Source of the DNA: Talaromyces rugulosus
Lineage: Eukaryota > Ascomycota > Eurotiomycetes > Eurotiales > Trichocomaceae
Direction: 5' to 3'
DNA: 64,000 bases
Assembly: GCF_013368755.1 (NCBI RefSeq)
Contig: NC_049564.1
Location: forward strand, 3,418,001-3,482,000
Every line of letters begins with the position of its first letter. The first letter of the stretch is position 1. Below, piece after piece: positions 13,081-25,747 of the stretch. A model generated the notes under the pieces. The model was not told the origin of the DNA and searched no databases. It saw nothing but the letters and a program-made list of their open reading frames with translations. The translations under genes were made by a program, and so were the position numbers.

Positions 13081-13404
13081 TTATTATTATTATTATTTAA
13101 TCAAATTTAACGTCTATACCGAGCCCTAGGCTATGACAGACAGCGATTCGTGTGGATTAGGCCTGCTTATAGGGGTTGCCCCCCATAAGCCGGTGCCTCT
13201 ACCCCCATTGGATCCAGGCTTTCAAGGTATCTTGCACTTTCCTCACCCCATGCCGCTTATATGCGCAGGACGATTCGGGGGCTTATAGTGGGTGGCAACC
13301 ACTACCCCCTCCTTATGGCCACTAACGTTTGGGCGTTGCCTACAATAGCGGGCCGCCCCTGCCCGCTATCCTTCCCCCTCTCGCTCTCCCTCATCCAGGG
13401 CCTC
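13081..13404 (-). mobile_element. short 5'-truncated LINE, LINE6
   Basis: Only the 3' end of the LINE is present: the last codons of ORF2 (reverse complement of CTCATCCAGGGCCTC), the 3' UTR and an (AAT)n tail, on the minus strand. The target duplication TATTATTAGTATA lies at 13068-13080 and 13405-13417. It is GC-rich and almost unmutated although element D around it is strongly AT-shifted, which suggests a late arrival or a copy too short to be recognised as a duplicate. Confidence 0.92.
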
Positions 13405-14106
13405 TATTATTAGTATAGTATATTAAATAATACAGAAAACATTATAATAAAATAAGTTCTATATTTTATAAATCTTAGATGATATCTAAAAATAATATAA
13501 TCTGAAGTACTATAAGAAAAATTATTTAAAGCTATAATAATATAAATTAATAAACTATAGATATTCTATTAGATAATATTAAAAGATATTAAGTAGACTA
13601 AAAACTAAATAAAGATCTATTATAATAAAAAATGTAAAGATACATCAATTCTTAAAAAAAAAAAGAAAGTTTATTTATTATAATAAATAATTAAATAGAA
13701 AAAATTTAATATTCTAAATAAGGGATTAAGTAATAAATTTAATATTATTAAATATAGATCTTTTATAATTTAAAAAAAACTTATTAATAATAATTATAAA
13801 CTTTAATTATTAGTAAGAATAAAAGTGTATCTAGTATTTTATATTTTATTATTAAAATTAACCAAAATCTAGAAAATAATAATAATAAAACAATTAAAAA
13901 TAAATATAAAGTTAAAAATATTTTAAAAAAAAAATTAGTAAAAAAAAGAATTTTTTATTTAATTAACTAGAAAGGATACAGACTCTAAATATAATTTATA
14001 GAAACTAGTTAGGTACTTAAATTGCTTTAAAAAAATTTAAGTATTTTATTAGAAAGAAACTTAAAAAGGATATAATCAAACTTATTATTAGATAATATAG
14101 AAAACT

Positions 14107-14544
14107 CCTAGATAATAGCTATAATTATTTTATTTAATTTTTATAGCTTAATCTTTTATTTCTATTCCTTCTTTTTTTTTTTTTTCTAGATGCTTTAACT
14201 CTTCTATATCTTTAATATTTATTTAAATAAATTAACTGGCATGCTTCTAAAGTAGTTTTTACTGCTTTTTAAGATAAAAAAGGTTTATTAGAGTTATTTT
14301 TTTTATTTTTTTTAATTTTCTTTTAAATAGTTAATAACTTCTTCAAAGCCAAATCTAAAGATGTTATCTTAATATAATAACTATAATTACTGTAAATATA
14401 TTTATTATAATACTTTAAAATTTCTAATTTAATGTATAACTTTCTAGATAAAGTACACTTACTGTAAAGGAAAAAAAGAATAATCTTGGTTTTAATAATA
14501 TAAATAAATAGATTATTTTTATTAATATTTTGCTTTAATGATAT
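14107..14544 (-). pseudogene. antisense accessory reading frame in element D
   Basis: Between the chromodomain and the 3' LTR, on the strand opposite gag-pol, lies the damaged counterpart of the frame at 29331-29803. The start codon is ATA here (14544-14542) where the other copy has ATG. The next residues, L-K-Q-N-I, agree in both. The downstream part keeps the basic run R-K-K-K-K-K near 14170. It is more mutated than the D3 copy and would not be recognised alone. I do not know its function. Confidence 0.55.
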
Positions 14545-14647
14545 AGTTAGAATATTATTATTAAGAATGTTAACAAAACTGAAACTAGCTTATCTATGTA
14601 ATAGGGGGCATGTGATTATTTATGTAACTATTAGGATGCCAGCCTTT

Positions 14648-14658
14648 AGAGGAGGGGA
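14648..14658 (+). other. polypurine tract of element D
   Basis: AGAGGAGGGGA lies directly before the 3' LTR start at 14660. This is where plus-strand DNA synthesis of an LTR retrotransposon is primed. Position and composition are the evidence. Confidence 0.7.
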
Positions 14659-14659
14659 T

Positions 14660-15291
14660 TGTTATAAAAATTAATAATACTTAATTAATAGATATGACAG
14701 CGGACACTAGTTATATAAATAAAGGTTATTAGATATTCTTATAGGGTAGAATCTCTGATTATATCTGTAAAGAAGAAAATATCTATATTTATACTCTGCA
14801 TAGAATGACTTATTAAATGAAAGTCTGTGTTATATAGAAAGACTTTCTTTATAAAAGAAGGTTCTATATAAAAAAAGATTTTATACAGAAAGAATCCTCA
14901 CAAAGAAAGAGTCTCTCTATAGAAGAGCCTTTTATATAGAAAGATATATCTTATAAAAGATAAAATATATAACTGCATAGTCAACATAGCAAGACTATGC
15001 TAGAATAGCTATAACTATAATATAATCAAGTAGAGCTTAACTATACTTACTATATTTAAGATTAACTATATAAAGATACTTATTTATTATTATATATCTA
15101 GTTTATTATATTTTATTCTTTTAAATAAATAGTATATTATTATTATTTTTTAATATATTTTGCAGCTTATTATTATGATAGTACTCTATTTATTCTAGGA
15201 TTGCCTTACATAACCTTCTTATCTTGCCTTCTGTTAGTAGAATACCCACCCTGATTCACATCTTGGTGACGAGTTGTTGAACCGATTGACA
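14660..15291 (+). repeat. 3' LTR of element D
   Basis: This 632-bp repeat begins TGTTATAAAA and ends CCGATTGACA. Its last about 130 bases are GC-richer and match the reverse complement of 28558-28690 closely. It follows a polypurine tract. The sequence on its right belongs to family C in minus orientation, not to the fragment that flanks the 5' LTR. Confidence 0.85.
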
Positions 15292-16620
15292 GATATCTAT
15301 AATCTTACTTTTTATATAATAATAGAATCTAGTAATTCTGATAATTATTATATCTATTCTATATATTCTTCTTTCTAAGTGTTGATAATATAGATTTTTT
15401 ATTAAACTAATAACTAGTAATATTTTCTTAGTATTATTAAAAAATCCTATAGTATTTTTTAATTATAAGATTTATTTTTATTTTTTATAGTTCTATTCTT
15501 AATTATATTCTATATATTTTTTTTATAACTATAAACATTTTTCTTTAAGATTCTAGTTATAGAAATAAGACAGATTTTTCTATTAATTAATCTTAGTATT
15601 CTATATTAGTTTAATATTTAAGATTAACTAATCTATTTTTTTTTAATATTATTTTTAGTATATAAATAAACTATTTTTTTTAATTTAATCTTTAAAAAAT
15701 ATATTCTCTAGCTATAAAAGATAATAGTTCTTATAATCTATTAATATATTATATTTTTTTAGCTATATATAATCTAAAATAATATTATAATAATCTAGTT
15801 ATATTAGAAAAAAGGATAGATACTACTATATCTAGCTATTAATAATTAGTATTAAGATTATAAGATATATAACTAATTTTATTATTTTTTTATTATATTC
15901 TTTTATTTTATAAAGTTTAGAAATAGATACTATATATATCTAAAAGTATTATATAAGCTTTTTTATTAAAAATATATCTAAAAAGATAAATCGATTAGTT
16001 TTAATATTAACTAAAGTTTTAATATAAATTAAATATCTATTTTTAGCTAGCTAAATAGATATAATTATATTATTTTTTTTCTTTTTATTAGCTATAAAAG
16101 ATTTAAAGTTTTATTATCTATACTTGATATATCTAAAAAAAATTTTTTTTCTAAATATAGATATTTTTTAACTTTTTATTTATATTATTCTTATTCTATT
16201 TCTCTAAAGTTTTTAGATCTAGAACTTTTTTTTTAAGAAAGTATTTATTAATATAATAACTATTTAGTTTATAATTAAAGTATTTATTTTTACTTATTAG
16301 TTTTTTTTTTTCTTTTTAGAAGAGCTATAATTAAAGAACTTTATTCTTTAGCTTTAATTTTTTAAAGATATTTAACTAATAGTTTTTCTAACTATAGTTT
16401 TTATTATTTTTAATTCTATAACTATAGATATATTATTTCTTTTTAATAATCTATTTAAGGTAGTTAATAATAGTATAATATTTTTATATAAAGATTTAGT
16501 ATAATATTATTAAGTTAATACTTTTTTTAATTATAATACGCTATATATTAAATAAAAGTTTATAATAGAATTCTTTTTTTTATTCTAATAGAATAAGGCC
16601 AGCTTAAGCTTACTATATTT
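15292..16620 (-). pseudogene. family-C fragment F (gag end to protease region)
   Basis: Colinear with 59361-60687 of copy C and in the same minus orientation, this covers the end of gag with the zinc-knuckle region (about 16240-16330) and the protease/linker part of pol. AT-shift is extreme and no frame longer than a few dozen codons remains. It is cut on the left by element D's LTR and on the right by LINE4. The missing parts of this copy are not elsewhere in the window. Confidence 0.75.
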
Positions 16621-16661
16621 ATCCCCGCCGGGAAAATCAAAAATCAACCTTTTGAAATTCA

Positions 16662-18586
16662 ATGCCTTTTGACGGTGTCCAGGGCCTCGCTATAGCCCAA
16701 GGACCCCCCAATATCGACAACGCCTCCCTAGACCCAGGGGGGCAGGCGCTAGGCCCGGTGAACCCCAAAGGTGTCTATATAGGCATCTTAGTAGAGATAG
16801 TACTGCTAGCGTCCTCTAAGACTAGTATAATGGTTCTCTAGAGTGAGGGCTTTATGCCTAACCTAGAAATCGAATCTAAGAAGCTATTCTCTCCTCTATA
16901 CCTTTAAGAAGCCTCTAAAGCTCTAAGAAAGAGATAATAGGATTATAGCCTTAATAAGGCTGATAGAGCTTTTATAAAAGCTTTAATTAGCCTAGTTTAT
17001 AAAGATATAAAATAAGCTTTATTAGACTATTTTATAAATAGCAATAATACACTATATATAGAGATAGCTATTATAAAAGCTTATATAACCTCTCTGGTAG
17101 AGACTATAGAATAGCACCATATAGATTAATTAGATGCTCTAGAGCACTATTTCTTAACTTTAGAAGCTTAATAGGCTTCTCTAAATATCCTAAACTACTT
17201 CTTAAAGTCTTTATTATTAAGAAATAACTGCTAGGGCCTATAATAGTCTTTACTATTTTAGGAAATAATATTTACAAAGATCATCTATAGTTTCTAAGCT
17301 AATCTAAATAAAGCTGTTAAGTCTATAGAGCTATACAGAGCTTTATCTCTAATATTAAAACCACTTTTTAGGATAAAGCCTGTAGTAGGTCTCTAGTAGA
17401 CTAATATAGCTAGCAGCTAGTAATATCTAGAAGTAGTAAATTATTATAAAAAAATAGGCTTACTCTCTAAACTAGCCTTTAAAAGTCTAAATAGATCTAG
17501 AAAGTCTAAAGCTTATTTATAGAAGTAATAAAAAAAGACTATAAGCTTATATTTAGATATAAAAATAGCTGCATCATCTCTAGAAAGTCTAAAGCTAATA
17601 TTATTTTATAGCTTAACTACTATTTAGTCTAGATAGACTTCCTAAACTTTACTAGAATAATAGATACTAATTATACTAAATCAGAAGTTATTTTAGCTTT
17701 ATTAGACTAAAGAAGCACTATAAACTTACTATTACTAGTTTATAAGGATCTATTAATAGCTGCTTATTACTAGATTAACTTTATAGTTATTTTAATAAAA
17801 GTAAACTAATAGTAGTATAAAATTAAGATATATATAGTATTAGTAGCTTGCTATAGTATCTTAGGACTAGATCTAGCTAAAGAAAAAATTGAATTAAAAA
17901 ATATATATACTCTAATAAGAAACTCTATCTAGATTAAATTAATAATAACTATCTAAACTAATAAGCAGTATTTCTTTATTATTATTATAACAATAGAAGG
18001 TCTAGATAATATCTATAGACTATTTGTCTAGAATATATACTTTAGAAGTAATAGATACCCTACCAACTTTTATTATAAAGTGGATAAAGATATTATTTAT
18101 ATCTAATACTGCGGCATTAGCTATTGAACTTATAGAGGCTGTAGTATCTAATCATTACTCTATATTGTGTGTGCTGATGTCTATAAAGTCTAAAAGTATA
18201 TCTATAATATACTAGACTATAGAGTCTAAATAGACTATCTATATCTGTATATATTTACTAAATATAGTAACTATAGAAGGAAGTATTAGACTAATTCTTT
18301 AAAATGTCCTAAGCTTTAAAAGGTTTATTAATAACTCTATAAGTGCTTTTTTAATATAAAGATTATTATACCTCTTTCTCTTTTTAAATAGACTAAATAG
18401 GAAGATGTTGTTAAAAAGACTTTTTTCTTAATTACTATTCAGGATGTCTCCTAAGCTTTAGAGCTTAGAGAGATTAATAATACTATAAAAGATATTCTAG
18501 GGATATTACCTTTATTATACTTATCTCTATATCTAATATTAACGCCTAGAGCTACAGTCTCTATTAATATTAATTATTTAATATAA
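16662..18586 (+). pseudogene. LINE4 ORF1 (gag-like), degenerate
   Basis: This is the damaged equivalent of LINE1 ORF1. The start ATG at 16662 is kept 41 bp from the 5' end, and the next residues run P-F-D-G-V-Q. The stop at 18584-18586 is in the same place relative to ORF2, but the frame is about 7 bp shorter overall and full of TAA/TAG codons. The zinc-knuckle region lies around 18080-18260, shifted into broken frames. Confidence 0.8.
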
Positions 18587-19785
18587 TTATAGCTATATTT
18601 ATTCTGTAATCTTAGGGGCTTTAAAAGCAGAGATAGAGTAATAAATAGATATTATATACTTATAAAAGCTTTATATTACTTATAACTTTTTCTACCTAGG
18701 CTATCTGCTGTACTGGCTAAAGAGGGAGAAGTAGGATTAATAAATACTTATAACTATCTGTAAAGACCTTATAGAGATAGTTAGAATTAAGAATTGCACT
18801 GGTTTAGTAGACTATCTCTATTTACAGGCCTTGGATATATAGAAAATATTAATAATTAGTAGATATATCCCCTGATGCATTAAAATAGTCAACTGCTATA
18901 ATATATAGATTAAGACTAGTTATTAGTAGTAAAAGGTCTTTCCTAGATAATATTAGGCTATTAAGGACGCAGACTAGGATCTATTTATAGTAGGTAATTT
19001 CAATATCTATAGCCCTTTATGGAACTTACTAGCTAAGGGCTGGGTTAATACTAAGCCCTTGGAACAGTTTATAGAGCAGCATTTACTATATATTAATAAT
19101 CTACTAGAGGAGGTTACATATTATAAAAAGACTAAGGGGGTGTTAATTATTGATTTAGTGTTATCCTTACCAACCCTAAGGCCTCTGTAAGCCTAAGAGG
19201 TGGATAAAGATAAGTCTATAATATCTAACTATGAGTTTATTGTCTTAGTCTAAGAAGCCCTAGAAGAACTCCTAAGAGAAATCTCTAAGAAGATTACTAG
19301 ATAGCAAATAGAAACTCTATAGATAAATAAGAAAGTTCTAAAGCTGACTATAGCAGCTTAGGCCTTAGAAGCTATAGGCTATCTTTCTTTTAATAATTAA
19401 TACATTAAGAAAGACCTTGCTAGAAAGACTAATTAAGTATAGAATATCTTAATCAATATACTTAATAAATATATTAAAACAGTATAGCTTTATATATTTA
19501 TTATTTATTTATTTATTTAATCAAATTTAACGTCTATACTGAGCCCTAGGCTATGACAGACAGCGATTCGTGTGGATTAGGCCTGCTTATAGGGGTTGCC
19601 CCCTATAAACTGGTGCCTCTACCCCTATTGGATCTATGCTTTCAAGGTATTTTGCACTTTCCTCGCCCTAAGCCACTTATATGCGTAGGACGATTCAGGG
19701 GCTTATAGTGGGTAGCAATCACTACCCCTTCTTTATGGCCACTAACGTTTAGGTGTTGCCTATAATAGCGGGTTGTCTCTGCCTG

Positions 19786-22700
19786 TTATTCTTCCCTCTC
19801 TCGTTTTCTCTCATCCAGGGTCTTAATGTCCCAATTATCAGTCTTATAGGCCTGCTCCTAGGCCTGTTGGTTATTTTCTCGCTCTCTAATGGCCTCTATA
19901 AACGCCAGCAGCGTTGTAGTGGCCTTTGGGTTCTGGAATAGGCGTGTTTCGGGGCACTGCTTACTATTCTGTAGGGTCTTTACCTTCGCTTCGGCTAAGC
20001 TGGTATATAGTTTTTCCTGCTGGTGGTACCACTGTTGACAGTTTGTAAGAAGGTGTCTTACTGTCTTAGTTTTTCTAGAGCACTCTAAGCAATTAGGGAA
20101 GTCTCGGGCCTTAATTCGGTGCAAATAGGCCCTAATTGGTGTGTGGCTAGTCTTGAACTGGTAATATCGCTATGTTAGGTACTTAGGGGTGTTCGCTAAT
20201 ATTAGGTTAAGCTTCCATCCCCGGGGGGGATAGTAGGCTTGGCTTGTCTGCTAGGTATGCTTTATAAGCTTTATAGCAAGCCAGTTGGCCCTAGCAGCTC
20301 TATAAGCTTTGGTATAGGCCTGTTAAGTATGTGCTAGTAAGATATCTGAGTATTTACCTATTTAGGGCTTCCCTGTAGCTTTCTTAGCGGCTTTATTAGT
20401 CTTTTCATTGCCTAGGATCTCTTTATGGCTTGGCATCTAGTATATAGTAACCCTGCGGCTGGTGGCCTGCAGTTCCTTGGTTAGATTATGTGCCCGCAGC
20501 GCCAGGGCTTAGCCAGGGCCTGGCTAGGTATACTGAAGCCTGCCTATAGTGGCTTAAGCATTAAAAAATATCCTAATTAGCTCTCTAAGATTCTCTGCTA
20601 GCGCCCACTTTAGGACTTTAACTACTTCTATTAGTTCTATATTAAAGACTTCGAAGCCTGCGCTTAAGAGAGCTAGGCACAATCTTTAGAGACTAATAAG
20701 TAGTTTATAAGCTACTATAGCGCCTATGCGCTAATCATTTAATCTGAAACTGTCTAAGTAAAGATCAGTATTCTTTATCCTACTTAAAGAGTCTAAAGCT
20801 AATTACATAACAGTTTCAGAGAAGTCTATCCTGAAATCTAATAATATAAACTTATTACTAGGCTTTATTGTACGCTCAAAGCCCTAAGAAGAGTTAATAA
20901 TCAAAGCCTCTTGTAGCCTATAGACCAGGTCTATACCCAGCTTCCAGAGACCTTAGTGGATTAGTATTACCTAAACTCAGTCTTCTAGCAGCTGCTCTCT
21001 AGGCTGTGCATGGGCGTCTCCCTTTCTAAACATTATAAGAAGTATTTCTGCTGCTAGATGCCTCTAAGAAAGTCCTAGGAGTCTTAGGGCATACCACTAC
21101 TATTTACTATCTAATAAGGCCTCTACTAGTTCTAAAACTGCCTTCCTTATAAGCAGTTCTAATAGGGTGGACTTCAGCATGCCTATGACTACCTAGACCT
21201 AGTTATTAATTAGGCCCTACAGCCCTTCTAGGTAGTTCTTTTGCCTATATCACCAAAGCTCGGCCCTATAAAGCGTCACTGACTGCGCGATAGCCTTTTA
21301 GATTCATTATGCCAGGCCTAGGAGGAGCCCCTAGGCCTTGCACAGTGCCTACACTCATCTTTCAGTATTTTGACCTTTTTACAGGCAGTACTTATAATAA
21401 GCTTTAAAGGTAAGCTTTAGATCTAGTAAGACCCCTAACCACTAGATGGCTGTTGGGGAGAATACCACTAAAGCATCTTCTACCTACATCCTAGCTTCCT
21501 AGACCTGATTTTTATGTTTCCTACTGGTAGCCCTAAAGAATAGAATGGCCTCTATCTTTTTAAAGTCGAATTTGATACTATTTGCTAGTCCCTACTCAAT
21601 AACAGCTTTTGCCGCTGCTTCTAGCTGCCTGCAGATCTCAGAAACCAAGCTTCCCTAGGCTACCAGGCCTATGTCATTGGCATAGAACAAAGCCTTAATC
21701 CCTGGCACCTGCTGTTCCATAGCCTAAAACACATCCCAGATATAGATAAGAAAAAAGATTGGAGAGACTAGTAAGCCCTAGGACAGCCCTAAGTCAATAA
21801 GCTGTTCAGAGGCTTTATAACCATCAATTACAAAACTGACCCTTCTATTTATAAAGAAAGATAAGGTCCATCTTATAAAGTCATTATCCAGGCCTACAGC
21901 TTCCATAGCCTTACTAAGCTTATAGAGGTCAACATAGTCAAAGGCCCCCATAACATCAATAAAGATAATGCCTGTAAAAAGCTTTTAAGTCTATCCCTCG
22001 TACACTATTTGCACAAGGCAGGCCACCGCGTCAATAGTCCCACAGCCCCGCCTGCACCCCATTTGTCTAAGATATAAAGCCCCCTAAGCCTCACACCAGT
22101 CCGCTATAAAGCCTACAGCCAGCTTCTTAACAACCTTGCCCAGGCAGCTAAGCAAGCTTATCACCCTCTAGGCCTTCACCTAGGTGTAATCAGGCTTCCC
22201 TGGCTTCCGAAGTAGAATGCCTTTAGCAGTCTTCCAGGCCCCTGGGTGCACCCCAAGCCGAAAGCACTGCCTAGCCATCCCTATGATTCGGGGTGAGTCT
22301 AGTGCCTAGAGTAGCCAGCATACTTTAAAATTGAGCCTATCAGCCCCCGGAGCTTTCTTAATACTCTGGCTGAATAAGGCCTGATGCACCCACTCTAACA
22401 TTATAAACATATAGACCTGTCCATCTAACAGCTCCCTAGAAGGGAAGCTACGGGGGGCGTTAGGAAATACTATTTCCCTAATTAAGGCTTCTTTATCAGC
22501 TATGGTAGTGGCAGGGAAAGCCCCTAGATCCGGGCCTTAGAGTGCTGGGGTGGTAGGATTAATCTATAGTTTAGTGTATTGTAGGGCTATTCAATACCTA
22601 TTAGAATCTCCTGGAGAAGGCTTTTCCAGGCCATCCCTAGGGCCTTTGAGAAAAGGGTTCCCAGTGGGGTTCGAACCTTTTTTCCACTCTTCCTTCCCCC

Positions 22701-23835
22701 TAGGGCCTCCCTCAGTAAGGAAGACCTCCTAGCAGGTCCTTTTAGCCGCCTTTATTTTATGGTAATAAGTAGTTCTTGCAGCCTTGAATTCAGTGTCAGT
22801 ACAGATATAGGTCTGCTACCATTTATAGGCTGCAGTCTATAAGCTCTAGGCTTGCTGTAGCTCTGGCTTCTATCACCGCTTAGAACGTGTACAAAGCCGT
22901 ACTGCTTTAGCATGCCTATCAAGTACGCTGGTTAGGATGTCTTGCACTTAATTGGCTTCTCTAGCAAGGTCTTCCTTGGTGTATTAATTACTAAGAGGGG
23001 GGTGGCCTATAGCCTCTGAGGCCTAAGCTGCTGTGGCCAGCTTTAGGGCTTCTTTATTTACCTGCAGAGCTTCTATCTGTTACCCAGTAATCTCCCCAGA
23101 GATTCCTCCTGGGGGGGGTTCTAGGGCTTTCCAGGCTAGGACGATAAGCTCATGGTTAGATGTTGTAGGCTTATCCTTATCTATCTCTCAGGCTTGTAGA
23201 GGCCCTAGAGTTGGTAAGGATAACACTAAATTAATAATTGACACCCCCTTGGTCTTCTTATAATATGTGGCCTTCCTTAGTAGGTTATTAACATATAGTG
23301 AGTGCCGCTCTATAAGCTGTTCCAAGGGCTCAGCGTTAACCCGGCCCTTGGCCAGTAGATTCCACGAAGGGCTATAGATATTGAAATTATCCACTAATAG
23401 GCATCTACCCACTATAAACAGGTCCCAGTCTATGTCCTTAATAGCCTGGTATTATCTAGGGAAGGCCCCTTACCACCAGTAACTGGCCCCAATCCACACA
23501 TTATAGCAGTTAATTATTCTAATGCGTCGGGGGGTATGTCTGCTAATTATTAGTGCTTCCCATATGTCCAGGGCCTGTAAATAGGGGTGGTCTATTAAAT
23601 CAGTACGGTTCTCAACCTTAACCATCCCTATAAGGTCTTTACAGATAGCTATAAGCACCTGTTAATCCTGCTTCTCCCCCCCTGGCCAGTACAGCAGATA
23701 GCCTGGGTAGAAGAAGTTATAAGTAATATAAGGCTCTTGTAGGCATATAATACCTATTTACCACTCTATTCCTACTTCTAGAGTCTCTAAGGTTGCGGGG
23801 TAGGTATGGCCGCAATTATGTTAAATAATCAATAT
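19786..23835 (-). pseudogene. LINE3 ORF2 (endonuclease, RT, RNase H)
   Basis: The span is exactly 4,050 nt, as in LINE1 and LINE2, so no net indel has occurred. The start codon is ATA instead of ATG (23835-23833). Still readable are N-F-N in place of D-F-N in the endonuclease (about 23388), F-I-D-V-M in RT (about 21960), Y-A-N-D in place of Y-A-D-D (about 21680), and the RNase H and C-terminal cysteine region near 20080. TAG/TAA codons interrupt it throughout. It would encode the enzyme that nicks the target and copies LINE RNA into DNA. Confidence 0.85.
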
Positions 23836-25747
23836 TAATAGGGGCTGCAGCTCCAGGTGTTGGTGTTAGACATGGGGATGAATATAGTAGAGGTGATGTC
23901 CTTGGGGCATCTTCTATAGTGTTATTGACCTCTCTAAGCTTTGGGGCTTAGGGGGCGTTCTAGATAGTAATTAGAGGAGAAGCCTCCTTAGTAATGTCTT
24001 CCCATTCAGTCTATTTAGGGGGGGAAGGGGGCATAATGATCTCTATGCTAGGGAAGTGCTTATAGAGTCGCTGGTGGGCCTTCTGAAGCTTGGGGCACCC
24101 TGGGGAATCAGCCTGGTGCTTCCCTCTACAGTTGCTGTATTTAGTAGGTGTATGCAGATATGGGTGGCCTGTTTGGGCCCTGCAGTCTAGCATGTTGCAG
24201 ATGTGCTCTTAGACTTCATAGGCGCCAGTATACACAGTATAGAGTGGTGGTTAGGTGCTGCAGCCTCTATAAGTTTGATAGCTAATGCTGCAGTATTAGG
24301 TGTAAATGGTATCTTTACCTACTTTGTGATAGAGACTGGTAGAGTGCCTGTTGCCCCTGAAGTGTACACCTTGGGCAAGTAGTCTGTAGGCGTCATCTAG
24401 GCCTCTTACTGTTATAATGATAGTAGAGAAATGCTGTTTATTAGTCTGGATAGCCGCTATCAGCTTGATCTAGATAGGGTTTCTCATTAGGGTGCATGTG
24501 TCCCCTAATTCAATTTCTTCTCTAGCTAGACCTAGTCCTAAGGCGTTATAATGGGCTATTGGCACCATATGCACCTTAATCTTGTGTCATTGTTGGTCTG
24601 CTTCTACTAAGATGACTGTGGGGTCGACCTAGTGGCAGGCAGCTACTAATAGATCTTTATAAGCTGATAATAGTAAGTCTATAGTGCTTCCTTAGTTTAA
24701 TAGGACTGAGATAGCCCCTGATTCGGTGTAATTAGCGTCTATTACCCTGACAAAGTTCAGGAAGCCTGCTTGGGCTAGGCAGCGGTTAAGCTATAAGATA
24801 ACATCAGCTTTAGATTTTCTAGGAGTGATGTGGCTATTTTCACACCTAAATATAAGCCTGCAGTCTCCTTTATTGCTTCTGCGAATAGACTTCAGGCTTC
24901 CTAAGTCCATTTAGACTTTTAGGGGCTGGTTCAGAGAGTAAGCCCATTTTTTTATAACAATTTGCCACTCCTAGGCATTGCTGGCCGCTATATTAGCCCA
25001 CTAAGGGCCTGCTGCGGGCTTCACCCCAGAAGATGGTTTTGATATTGGGGGTAAGGCTCTACATGGCTCTATAGGCTTAGCGGCCCTATTCGGGTTAGCT
25101 TGGAAGCCATAGGCAACCTCTGCAAACGTCGTCCCCTAGGATGGCAGAGGCTATCATAGGCCCTGGCGGTCGTCTCCTGATGATAGGGGCTTTAGAGGGT
25201 GGTTTAGAACATTTAGAAAGGCCTGTTGAGCTTCTAGGATTGAGAAACAGCGCTCTAAAGCGCCTAATTAGCCTATGAAGCACTACTCCATAGCCTCTAC
25301 CAGAGAGGTTATATAGGCCTTTATAGCAGCTATCTCCACGTGTAACACACTATTGCTGCTTGTAAAATGGCCTAATAAGGCCTGTTCTATGTCTTTATAG
25401 ACTAGGCCGATTAGGGCCTTCATAGAGGCTCTTTCTACCCCATCAAGGCTGTGTTCCTGTAGTCTCTTCCTTAGAGTTTTAGATGCTTCCTAGGAGCCTA
25501 GCACGCTGCTTAGAAGAGGAAATAACTCCCTAAGATTAATTTCCAGGCTAGGCAAGAAGCCCTCGTTCTGAGGGACTGTTACACTTACCTCAGAGAGCGC
25601 TGGTGATGCTGTCCCCACTAGGGTGCCTATATAGGCCCCTACGGGGTTCACCAGACCTAGCGCCTGCCCCCCTGGGTCTAGGGGGTGGTTGTCGATATTG
25701 GGGAGTCCAGGGGCCATAGCGAAGCCCTGGATGCCTTCCAGTAGCAT
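23816..25747 (-). pseudogene. LINE3 ORF1 (gag-like)
   Basis: The frame starts at an intact ATG (25747) with M-L-L-E-G-I-Q-G-F, and its 1,932-nt span equals that of LINE1 ORF1. The first 85 codons are open, and after that stops from CAG/CAA/CGA accumulate. The knuckle region near 24110-24330 keeps several Cys and His codons. It overlaps ORF2 by 20 nt, as in the intact family. Confidence 0.85.

Larger units (their letters stand above)
9401..14060 (+). pseudogene. pol of element D (protease, RT, RNase H, integrase, chromodomain)
   Basis: Domains appear in standard Ty3/gypsy order. The protease at 9425-9500 reads A-K-L-L-F-D-L-G, where the active site D-S-G has Ser changed to Leu. RT starts about 10030; V-I-D-Y-x-K-L-N is at about 10158, and the catalytic Y-x-D-D box is damaged to Y-F-N-N-I-I-V-Y near 11365. 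RNase H lies around 11880-12200. Integrase has D-F-I at about 12690, then G-L-S-x-S-K-D and a Q-x-E-R-like block near 12985. The chromodomain at about 13905-14050 reads K-Y-K-V-K-N-I-L then F-Y-L-I-N-stop-K-G-Y. LINE5 interrupts RT and LINE6 lies just after the integrase core. Stops throughout make it inactive. Confidence 0.75.
4400..15291 (+). mobile_element. family-D chromovirus, LTR to LTR, with nested insertions
   Basis: This Ty3/gypsy element reads left to right: 5' LTR 4400-6930 (split by Fot-I), gag, protease, RT, RNase H, integrase, chromodomain, an antisense reading frame, a polypurine tract, and the 3' LTR 14660-15291. LINE5 lies inside the RT region and LINE6 near the integrase end. 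Coding is wrecked by RIP-type changes, but motif order is intact. The 5-bp flanks (ATAAT on the left, GATAT on the right) do not match, and the two sides are different host fragments. The unit may therefore be the product of recombination between two insertions rather than one insertion. Confidence 0.8.

Noticed and set aside
23188..23412. Endonuclease-like open frame as a separate small gene
   Set aside because: It is an uninterrupted piece of LINE3 ORF2, in frame with the rest.
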